DNA of 35,144 nucleotides from CAXBDP01 sp041689935 (GTDB lineage: Bacteria > Bacteroidota > Bacteroidia > Cytophagales > Cyclobacteriaceae): positions 1 through 35,144 of the forward strand of contig JBDNFI010000110.1 of assembly GCA_041689935.1 (NCBI GenBank), read 5' to 3'. Positions 25,004 through 32,363 of the stretch are shown here, one piece after another. The stretch's first letter is position 1, and each line of letters starts with the position of its first letter. The notes beneath the pieces were generated by a model. The model saw only the letters and a program-made list of their open reading frames with translations. It was not told the origin of the DNA and made no database searches. A program made the position numbers and the translations under genes.

Positions 25004-25780
25004 ATGCTAGAGCTAGTGATTGGCTGTCCAATCTATAAGAGAGATTGGATTTTCCCTTATTGGATTTCTTGTATAGAAAACCAAAATTTAGATTTTTCAA
25101 AAATTGGTTTTGTCTTTATGGTTTCTCCAGATGATGAAGAAACTATAAATATGTTAGTTAAATACAGAAATGCAAGACCAGATATATCAGAATTCGTTAT
25201 AGAGATAAAAAAAGATTCTCCGCATTTTGATCATAAAGATGGGACTAGAACTTGGAGTATATCTAAATACCAGAATATGGTTAATCTAAGAAATGATCTT
25301 TTAAAAATAGTAAGAGAGTTAAAGCCTAAGTATTTTTTTAGTCTAGATTCTGATATCCTATTAACAAATCCAAATACAATTAATTTATTAAAGATTCATA
25401 TTGATTCTGGCGCGGATGCTGTTAGTCCATTGATGTTTATGACGCCAATAGATACTTTATATCCAAGCGTCATGAATTGGAAAAGTGAAATTGGTGAACA
25501 AGCTTATAGGAAAGAGCAATATCCATTGGGCACATATTTTCAATCAGATATCATTATGGCAGCAAAGATGATGTCAAAAAATGTATACGAAAATGTGAAT
25601 TACCACCTTCATGCTCAAGGGGAAGACCTAGGTTGGTCTTCGGAAGCTGGGAATAAGGGTTATAAGCTTTTTTCAGCTTCCTATATCTATGCTCCCCATA
25701 TAATGCACAGAGGAATGATTAAAGAATTCCTTAAAAACGGTGACAAGAGAGACTCTTTTTGTTTTTCAGAAAAAGTATGA
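25004..25780 (+). CDS. GT-A fold glycosyltransferase
   Basis: 258 aa. Begins with the nucleotide-binding strand LELVIGCPIYKRDW, has a DxD-type metal motif FFSLDSDILL (D115-S-D117) and a later GEDLGWS (E207-D208) that fits the catalytic acidic motif of Anp1-like or family-2-like transferases. Predicted to move a sugar from a nucleotide donor onto a protein or glycan. Placed between portal and protease, so its substrate may be a virion protein; alternatively it alters the host surface. Starts 2 bases after the preceding stop. Confidence 0.75.
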   Translation: MLELVIGCPIYKRDWIFPYWISCIENQNLDFSKIGFVFMVSPDDEETINMLVKYRNARPDISEFVIEIKKDSPHFDHKDGTRTWSISKYQNMVNLRNDLLKIVRELKPKYFFSLDSDILLTNPNTINLLKIHIDSGADAVSPLMFMTPIDTLYPSVMNWKSEIGEQAYRKEQYPLGTYFQSDIIMAAKMMSKNVYENVNYHLHAQGEDLGWSSEAGNKGYKLFSASYIYAPHIMHRGMIKEFLKNGDKRDSFCFSEKV

Positions 25781-25858
25781 TATCCTATATAAGATTGTTT
25801 AATCTTATAAAAAACAATTACTATAACATCACTAGTATTTTTAAATGGAGCAGGTATA

Positions 25859-27560
25859 ATGTCATTTGATTTTGTCGAAAATTTTACACTCCAACTTCCC
25901 GACCTATCTAAGTTAGAAGCTGAATTTTCTGAATCTTTTAATAAAAAGTATGGCCTTATAATAGAAGTCGCCGCCATTCATGAGCGGACTTACTGCAAAT
26001 TATAATAACTATTCAGCAGTTGAATTAGAAAAAGCCTTGCAGTCTTGGGTCGAACCATATCCAAAGCCAATTATTTTAAATCATGATCTCAATTCTGAAC
26101 CAATTGGCAGGGTTATTGCTGCTAAAATGGACAAAGAGGAAGATGGCTCTCCATATGTAAGATTGCAAATCGCAGTAACAGATCCAGTAGCAGCACAAAA
26201 AGTTGCAGATCAAAGATATCTCACGGGTTCTGTCGGTGGTAGAGCCGGAAAAGCGATATGTTCAATTTCAGGTGAAGACTTTGCTGCAGAAACAGCTGAC
26301 GGTAGACCTCGTGCCCCTAAGTATAAAAGAGGTCAAGTTTATAAGGGTAAATTAGCATTTATTCAAATGGAAGATATTTCTTTTAAGGAATACTCGTTCG
26401 TTAATCAACCAGCAGACCAAAGATCTAGCGTAAGGTCATCAAAAGATATTAGTAATACTGATGGAATAACGAATCCGGAAAATTGGACAGCAAGAAGTAC
26501 GGCATTTGTTCTTAATATGGACGAAGAGGATATAGTTTCTTTAGAAGAAAATGAATCAATTTTTAAGGACCTTAAAAGAAAAGAATCAAGGCCACTTTAT
26601 TTACACTTAAAAGGTGCTTTTCTAACAGCGCTTGCTTTTCAGGAAAGCGAAACTGATAAGGCTGATGACAAGTCATTACTATCTTCAGAGAACGATAATA
26701 ATAAGGAGATTCGTAGCATGGATGAAGATATCAAGAACGAAGATGTTCTGGCTGCCGTTGAGGGTTTGAGCCAAGATCTTTCAATCATCGCCGCCAAAGC
26801 TATAGAGGCGCCAGAAGATGAAATCGTTGATTCGATAGAGCCGACAGAAGACCAGGCTCCAATAGCCGATACGCAAGATGTATCAGTTGTTGACACCCTT
26901 AGTGTGGCTTTGGTTGCTGCGGTCGTAGCTGGTCAAGTAGAAACCGCAGAACTTATAACAAAGGCAATAGATACGCTACAAGCGCAGCAAGCGCCTTCTG
27001 CTGAGGAAATCCCAGCCGAAGCAGAAATACAGATTTCAGATGAGAATGCAGAAAAGACAGAAGAACAAGCTAGTGAAGTTGTTGATTCAGCCGAAGCTGT
27101 AGTATCAGATGGGAAGGTAGAGGCAGAAGAGCCAGAAGCAGAGCTCAAAAGCGAAATAATCGCCGTTGAGCAAAGTGCAGATGACGAAAAAATTCAGTCT
27201 CTCCAACAGGAAAATGCAAAACTTAGAGAAGCACTACATCGTACTTTGGTGGAGAGAGTTGTGGATACTAAGATTTCATTGGGCACAGAAGCAGTAGAGG
27301 ATAGGGAAGAGCTTATCACAGATCACTTAACAAGGTCTGCAGGGTCCTTAACGGATTCTTTAAGAGATTTAGCTAAACTACCATTCACTAAAAAGAATCT
27401 TCAAAAGCTTAATGAGTCAATCATCAAAAATGACACCGTTGTAGAAAAAGAAAATAACGTTGCCATGGAAGATGAAGAAGTAATCATCAAATCAGAATCT
27501 AAAGATGAAATAGCAGAAAATCTGTTCGTAGATGCCTTAATGGGTCGCCGCAAACTTTAA
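25859..27560 (+). CDS. Prohead serine protease with fused scaffold, +1 shift at CGG 25985
   Basis: GGAG precedes ATG 25859. Frame 0 gives 47 aa then TAA; skipping C25985 joins IIEVAAIHE to GLTANYNNY, reconstituting the usual N-terminus of this protease type, 566 aa in total. Catalytic candidates: His75 in ILNHDLNSEPIGRV and Ser124 in YLTGSVGGRAG; a third acidic residue is not assigned. Residues about 250-440 are Glu-rich, then coiled-coil (IQSLQQENAKLREAL), as in scaffolds. An internal AAGGAG/ATG at 26718 could make scaffold alone. The protease cuts scaffold and capsid during head maturation. The downstream ATG 25980 has no ribosome site. Confidence 0.85.
25985..25987 (+). other. CGG +1 recoding site 7 (protease)
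   Basis: Context CAT GAG CGG ACT. Reading GAG-(C)-GGA-CTT joins the two halves. Zero frame stops six codons later. Confidence 0.8.
26718..27560 (+). CDS. Internal scaffold product (in-frame start within protease gene)
   Basis: ATG 26718 is in frame with the protease and has AAGGAG at 26703-26708, a much better site than most genes here. It would give 280 aa, acidic and then coiled-coil, without the protease domain and without needing the CGG shift. Nested scaffold within a protease gene is known from other phages (lambda C/Nu3). This makes scaffold supply independent of recoding. Confidence 0.6.
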   Translation: MDEDIKNEDVLAAVEGLSQDLSIIAAKAIEAPEDEIVDSIEPTEDQAPIADTQDVSVVDTLSVALVAAVVAGQVETAELITKAIDTLQAQQAPSAEEIPAEAEIQISDENAEKTEEQASEVVDSAEAVVSDGKVEAEEPEAELKSEIIAVEQSADDEKIQSLQQENAKLREALHRTLVERVVDTKISLGTEAVEDREELITDHLTRSAGSLTDSLRDLAKLPFTKKNLQKLNESIIKNDTVVEKENNVAMEDEEVIIKSESKDEIAENLFVDALMGRRKL

Positions 27561-27589
27561 AAAAACTAGATCAATAAGGAGAAAATATA

Positions 27590-28345
27590 ATGTCATTAGC
27601 AAAGTTCAGAAAAGTAGGTACCAAAACAGGTGCTGGTCGTTTCGTAGTTTCAGAGGGTATTGCACCTTCAGCTTATATCTTGCCATCAGTCGCACTGCCA
27701 ACATGGTATTCAGATTCAGAAGATGATCGTTTTGAAATTGTTATCCCTAAGGGTACAATTCTTTCGGTTGTTACCGATGCAAGTGGTGATTCGCGCTTCG
27801 TCCCAGCTAATGGAAGCGGCTCGTCAATTACATGGGGAGACACTATCAGTGGTTGGAATCCATTGGCAGGGGCAACACCAGTTACTAGCCCAACGGGCGA
27901 TACACAGGCTGTGGCTGCTCGTTCAGTCCCAGTAGGTTGTGCACAATACGATCTGTACAGGCCGTTTGATAAGGGTACATCGCAAGGCGCAGGCTTTATT
28001 GTCAGAGGTTATGTCGAATATCCAATGGTTTCAACCATCAATGGCAATTTAGCGGCTGGCGATTTGGTTGGTCCAGACTTTATGGGTCGTCCAAGACTGT
28101 TGTCACAAACAGATGCTGGTGAATATCCATGGTTGCAAGTTGGTAAAGTAATTGAAGTCGAGAAGTTCGCTACGAACTTTGATGATGGACTACTTTCCTA
28201 TATGCAACTACCATCAGATCCAGGTGCGCTTAAGACAGTATATGAGCTAACACGTGCTGGTGCAAGTTCAGGCAAGTTGGGCATCCGCTCAAACCTAGAT
28301 GTTACGAATGTTGTTGGCGCTTTCCGCGTTAATTTAACACTCTAA
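27590..28345 (+). CDS. Head protein, decoration-like
   Basis: 251 aa. AAGGAG precedes the ATG. Beta-rich (VALPTWYSDSEDDRFEIVIPKGT; GDSRFVPANG; VGPDFMGRPRL), with better-than-average codon choice like the capsid gene next to it, implying high expression. Located between scaffold and major capsid, where head-decoration or stabilising proteins are found. Assignment is by position and composition. Confidence 0.55.
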   Translation: MSLAKFRKVGTKTGAGRFVVSEGIAPSAYILPSVALPTWYSDSEDDRFEIVIPKGTILSVVTDASGDSRFVPANGSGSSITWGDTISGWNPLAGATPVTSPTGDTQAVAARSVPVGCAQYDLYRPFDKGTSQGAGFIVRGYVEYPMVSTINGNLAAGDLVGPDFMGRPRLLSQTDAGEYPWLQVGKVIEVEKFATNFDDGLLSYMQLPSDPGALKTVYELTRAGASSGKLGIRSNLDVTNVVGAFRVNLTL

Positions 28346-28380
28346 TAAAAAAAAAATAATAAAAAGAAATAATAAACAGG

Positions 28381-28392
28381 AGGATATATCCT
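28381..28392 (+). promoter_or_regulatory. Palindrome overlapping capsid ribosome site
   Basis: AGGATATATCCT is a perfect 12-base palindrome fused to the strong AGGAGG before the major capsid ATG at 28396. It may hide the ribosome site or bind a dimeric regulator. Confidence 0.4.
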
Positions 28393-28395
28393 AAG

Positions 28396-29451
28396 ATGAG
28401 TAAGACAATCCAAGAACTCCTCTCGGGTCTCCCAGCTTGGGAAGCCGCATTTGCTGAGGACGGTCATATTGACGAAGATAACAGAGTAACTATTAAGGAA
28501 GCGTTTGGCTCTTCGGATGCCGCAATACTCTTCCCAAAGGTTATTTCTCGTACTCTTCGTGAAGCAGCCGAACCACAGCTTTTGGTAACTCCGCTTCTTT
28601 CTACAGTACGCCTTGGTAAGGGTCGTTCTTTGGAATTTCCAGCGGTAAATGCAATTCAAGCTGCTGAGATCCCAGAAGGACAAGAATACCCAGAACAAGC
28701 TCTCGCATTTGCTAAGCAAATCGAGGGTAAGGTGTCAAAGAAGGGCGTTAAGTTAGCTTTCACAGAGGAAGTTATTGCCGATTCTCTTTGGGACATCGTA
28801 GGCCTCCATGTACGTGCCGCAGGCCGCGCAATGGCACGCTTAAAAGAACAAATTGCTTTGAGTCGTTTCAAAGACGCTTCTACCATTGTCTATGACAATG
28901 TTAGCAGTGGCTATGGAGACACAACGGGCCGTGGAATTGATGGGGCTTTTAACCTATCACTTACATGGGACGATGTTGTTGACATGGCAGCTGTTCTTAT
29001 GGCAGAAAATCATATACCAACAGACTTTATTCTTCACCCACTTATGTGGTCGGTGTTTCTTAAGGACAATGTCTTTCATGCGGGCGGCGCAGCTGTTAAT
29101 ACCAGCTGGGGTTTCCGTCCACAGTCGAAAGATGGTGCTCTTAACGCAACGGCTCCTATGGGCTTGAATGTGCTGGTCTCACCATTCGTAAGCTTTACCG
29201 CTAAGAGTGGTTCAACGCCAGCAATGTCAGATGTGTTCTTGATCGACCGTAATGAGGTCGGAGTACTTCTCGTCAAGGATGACATGAGCACGGATCAATT
29301 TGATGATCCAACTCGTGACATTCGCGCGATGAAGATGAAAGAGCGCTATGACATTGTCATGCTTGGTGACGGAGAAGGAATCACCGTTGCTAAGAACGTT
29401 AGACTAGCCCGTAATTATGAGGTTACCGTCACTAACGAGATGACACTCTAA
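28396..29451 (+). CDS. Major capsid protein, HK97 fold
   Basis: 351 aa. Pattern typical of HK97-type capsid proteins: acidic helical N-terminus, then ISRTLREAAEPQLLVTPLLSTV split over the E-loop region, GKGRSLEFPAV, FTEEVIADSLWDIVGLHV, RLKEQIALSRF, and a C-terminal DIRAMKMKERYDIVMLGDG close to the P-domain end. Strong ribosome site, codon use richer in G and C, terminator directly after. Forms the icosahedral shell. Confidence 0.85.
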   Translation: MSKTIQELLSGLPAWEAAFAEDGHIDEDNRVTIKEAFGSSDAAILFPKVISRTLREAAEPQLLVTPLLSTVRLGKGRSLEFPAVNAIQAAEIPEGQEYPEQALAFAKQIEGKVSKKGVKLAFTEEVIADSLWDIVGLHVRAAGRAMARLKEQIALSRFKDASTIVYDNVSSGYGDTTGRGIDGAFNLSLTWDDVVDMAAVLMAENHIPTDFILHPLMWSVFLKDNVFHAGGAAVNTSWGFRPQSKDGALNATAPMGLNVLVSPFVSFTAKSGSTPAMSDVFLIDRNEVGVLLVKDDMSTDQFDDPTRDIRAMKMKERYDIVMLGDGEGITVAKNVRLARNYEVTVTNEMTL

Positions 29452-29497
29452 TTAATCCTTAGGATTGTTATAGTTACGATACAATCTTGAAAGATGG

Positions 29498-29527
29498 GGG
29501 GCAGCGCAAGCTGCCCCTTATTTTTTT
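29498..29527 (+). terminator. Rho-independent terminator after major capsid gene
   Basis: GGGGCAGC-GCAA-GCTGCCCC, a perfect 8-bp stem with GNRA tetraloop, followed by TTATTTTTTT. Confidence 0.9.
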
Positions 29528-29578
29528 GCTAAACCCCGCTACTAATAATATGAGACACTTTCCAAGGGAGAACATACG

Positions 29579-30358
29579 GTGGCTGTTAATTTAATAGACT
29601 ATGCCTCAGTTGGTCTGGATAGCGTAAAGATAAAATTTGGCAGAACTATAAAAATAAGTTCTATTATAAATAATAGATTTATAGTTCAGACAACAGATGC
29701 TACCCCATCAGCGGTTACTGACCCATTCAAAACAATAAATACTTTAGCAGATTATAATACAATAAGTAGAACCTTAACTCTTTATTGGAATAAGGTTTTA
29801 ATATCGGGTCAAGAATATTATATACGTGCTATCGGGATTCTTGACGCCTCAGGCCAAGTTATACCAGAAGAAAAAATTGTTTATACAATGCAGGATGCTG
29901 CTACTCCATCCTCTTCCCTGTTAACTGTTCCGCAAATTCTTCAAATTAAAGAAATGTATGTAGATGATCACTCTATTCTTGAGGACGCCTATGTAACACA
30001 CCAGATAATCCAGAAAAATCCAGAATTTTATATTGATTCTGTAAATCCAAAAAATGGTGATTTTTTTATAGATAACAATACCAATAATGGTCGAATAACC
30101 ATCACCTTTAATCACAGACCAGCATCGAACTTTCTTTCTAATGAATACTTTAAAACTCAAAGAAAAAAAATTCAGAAATCTATTAGTAGATGGGAAAATG
30201 TTTCACCAATTATCCAAATGCATTCTTGGAAACCAGAAGTATATCTAGATCTTCCATCTTTATCTGATGCTACACCGAGTTACAATACTAGCAATAAGGA
30301 TTATTTTGAAAAAGGATATAAATATAGGATTACGGTATCTAAAGATGTTGGTATCTAA
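29579..30358 (+). CDS. Virion structural protein
   Basis: 259 aa, GTG start supported by AGGGAG 8-9 bases upstream. Beta-rich with repeated Ig-like spacing (LTLYWNKVLISGQEYYIRA; GRITITFNHRP). No family recognised; begins the post-capsid block of adaptor and fibre genes. Confidence 0.55.
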   Translation: MAVNLIDYASVGLDSVKIKFGRTIKISSIINNRFIVQTTDATPSAVTDPFKTINTLADYNTISRTLTLYWNKVLISGQEYYIRAIGILDASGQVIPEEKIVYTMQDAATPSSSLLTVPQILQIKEMYVDDHSILEDAYVTHQIIQKNPEFYIDSVNPKNGDFFIDNNTNNGRITITFNHRPASNFLSNEYFKTQRKKIQKSISRWENVSPIIQMHSWKPEVYLDLPSLSDATPSYNTSNKDYFEKGYKYRITVSKDVGI

Positions 30359-30360
30359 AA

Positions 30361-30771
30361 GTGGCTAATTTTATTTACTCAAAAGCAAAACAAGACATTC
30401 TTAATGGTGTTATCGATTTTTCGTCTAATACGTTTGCTGTAGCATTTTTAAAAACCTCTTATATTCCCATTCAGGAAACAGAACATTATTTATCTGATAT
30501 TTTAAATGCTGATTTCGTATATAAAAGGGCTGATATATCAAATGTTACAAATATATTAGGCGTAATTGATGCAAGTAATATTATAGTAGAGCAATATAGT
30601 GGAGAACCATTTGCCTCTATAGTTATGTATAAAGTTGGCAGTACGGATCAGAATTCTAATCTAATATTTTTTATAAATGATTCTGTAGGATTACCCTTTT
30701 CTGGCGCATTAGATCCATTACTATTATTAGTGGAATGGTCTAATCTAAGTTCAAAAATTTTAAGTCTTTAA
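30361..30771 (+). CDS. Phage virion protein of the small fibre/adaptor family
   Basis: 136 aa, GTG start 2 bases after the previous stop. The pattern Y-K-Q-L-G--DFSSNTFAVAFL, HYLSDI and later ASIVMYKVG matches a widespread phage family that begins with dIl.G.id..sdt.kvaLl and ..h.flsDi. Members sit beside tail-fibre and tip genes; their precise role is not established. Confidence 0.6.
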   Translation: MANFIYSKAKQDILNGVIDFSSNTFAVAFLKTSYIPIQETEHYLSDILNADFVYKRADISNVTNILGVIDASNIIVEQYSGEPFASIVMYKVGSTDQNSNLIFFINDSVGLPFSGALDPLLLLVEWSNLSSKILSL

Positions 30772-30783
30772 AGGACGCATACA

Positions 30784-31122
30784 ATGGCAAGCCAATATCC
30801 AGCAAATTTAGATAATTTAATTAATCCCCAGGCCGATGATAGTCTTGATTCATTAACGGTCCCTCATCACCTTCAGCATGCAAATGCAAACGATTCAGTG
30901 GAAGCCATACAAACAGTTTTAGGTATCAACCCAGCCGGTTCCCATCTAACCGTTAAGGATAGAATCATCAGTGCTGAAGCATTAATCTCAAATCAATCGC
31001 TATTAAATGGACTTACAGATGTTACTATAGCAAGTGTTACAGCCGGTAATGTTTTACGTTACAACGGTAGTCAATGGATAAACTACGCTGAGGAAAATTT
31101 AGTAGACGGGGGTAATTTTTAA
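30784..31122 (+). CDS. Fibre-associated protein
   Basis: 112 aa. VPHHLQHANANDSVEAIQ and AGSHLTVKDR are hallmarks of N-terminal fibre modules in cyanophages and related phages. The C-terminal LTDVTI...GNVLRYNGSQWIN is the same module that recurs in the gene at 32364. Starts after AAAGGA. Confidence 0.65.
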   Translation: MASQYPANLDNLINPQADDSLDSLTVPHHLQHANANDSVEAIQTVLGINPAGSHLTVKDRIISAEALISNQSLLNGLTDVTIASVTAGNVLRYNGSQWINYAEENLVDGGNF

Positions 31123-31124
31123 TC

Positions 31125-32345
31125 ATGTCGAATACAGTTAGGATCAAAAGAAGGGCTAGTTCTGGTCTAGCAGGCGCCCCCGCAACTCTTGAAAATGCAG
31201 AATTAGCCTATAATGAAGCCGATAATATACTCTATTATGGTGAGGGTACTGGTGGCATCAATGGGTCCGCTAGTAGCATAGTATCAATTGGTGGAGTAGG
31301 TGCATTTGTCACCTTAGGAACGGTTCAAACACTTACTGGTAATAAGACGTTTACTGGAACAATAGTTCTCCCATCGACAACAGGTATTGGATCTGTAACA
31401 TCAACCGAGATTGGTTATATTGATGGTGTAACTTCTGCTATTCAAACACAAATAGATACAAAACTTGCTTCAACAACAGCATCATCAACTTATGCCCCAA
31501 TAGCTTCACCAACTTTCACTGGGACGGTCTCTGGTGTTACGGCAACAATGGTTGGTCTTGGTAGCGTTGACAACACTACAGATATAGGTAAGCCTGTGTC
31601 TACTGCTGGACAGACAGCCCTCGACCTCAAGGCAAACCTTGCTGGTCCAACTTTTACTGGCGTACCCGCTGCGCCTACGGCAACAGCGTTAACCTCTACG
31701 ACCCAACTTGCTACTACAGAGTTTGTAACAAATGCTGTCACCAATGTCACATTGACAGGGACGGCAAACGGAATAGTTGTAACTGGCACAGTCCTTAGTC
31801 TTGCAAGCAATGTTACAATTCCAAATAACTTAGTCGTAACTGGTGATTTAACCGTTCAAGGCAATACAACAACTCTTAATACCTCTACTTTGGTAATCGA
31901 AGATAAAAATATTGTTCTTGCGAATGTTGCAACACCGACAGATATAACGGCAAATGATGCCGGTATTACAGTACTTGGCACAACTAATAAAACATTTAAT
32001 TGGCTAAGCACAACATCTGCTTGGACGTCATCTGAAAATCTTGATATTTTAACTGGAAAAGTTTTAAAGATTGCTGGAGTTTCAGTATTATCCGAAACAA
32101 CTTTAGGCTCTGGTATTACAGAATCAAGCTTGACTTCACTTGGTACTATCACGACTGGTGTTTGGAATGGCACTACAATAGCCATTGCTAATGGTGGGAC
32201 TGGCGCTACAACTGCTTCTGGTGCTAGAACTGGGTTGGGTTTAGGCACTATGGCAATTCAAAATGCTAGCAGTGTTGCTATTACTGGTGGAACGTTGAGC
32301 GCAGTCACAATATCAAATACGATTATTGATGGTGGGACCTTCTAA
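31125..32345 (+). CDS. Tail fibre protein
   Basis: 406 aa. N-terminus VRIKRRASSGLAG and LAYNEADNILYYGEG is the standard attachment module of one phage fibre class. The body has SPTFTGTVSG, VDNTTDIGKPVSTAGQTALDLKA and TQLATTEFV repeats and a GDLTVQGNTTTLNT...IVLA module. A second copy of the PTFTG/VSTAGQ block lies in the following gene. Likely a trimeric beta-helical fibre. Confidence 0.75.
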   Translation: MSNTVRIKRRASSGLAGAPATLENAELAYNEADNILYYGEGTGGINGSASSIVSIGGVGAFVTLGTVQTLTGNKTFTGTIVLPSTTGIGSVTSTEIGYIDGVTSAIQTQIDTKLASTTASSTYAPIASPTFTGTVSGVTATMVGLGSVDNTTDIGKPVSTAGQTALDLKANLAGPTFTGVPAAPTATALTSTTQLATTEFVTNAVTNVTLTGTANGIVVTGTVLSLASNVTIPNNLVVTGDLTVQGNTTTLNTSTLVIEDKNIVLANVATPTDITANDAGITVLGTTNKTFNWLSTTSAWTSSENLDILTGKVLKIAGVSVLSETTLGSGITESSLTSLGTITTGVWNGTTIAIANGGTGATTASGARTGLGLGTMAIQNASSVAITGGTLSAVTISNTIIDGGTF

Positions 32346-32363
32346 TCGAACGAAGGGGTTCAA

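Noticed and set aside
8008..25987. Frame breaks as random sequencing or assembly indels
   Set aside because: Random indels would not all fall as an extra C before a Gly codon, and no other frame breaks were seen. A systematic base-calling artefact cannot be fully excluded without reads, so it is kept as the main alternative.
29550..29581. In-frame CGG in a short ATG frame before 29579
   Set aside because: The +1 reading meets a stop after three codons and the GTG at 29579 has its own ribosome site, so this is not a recoding site.
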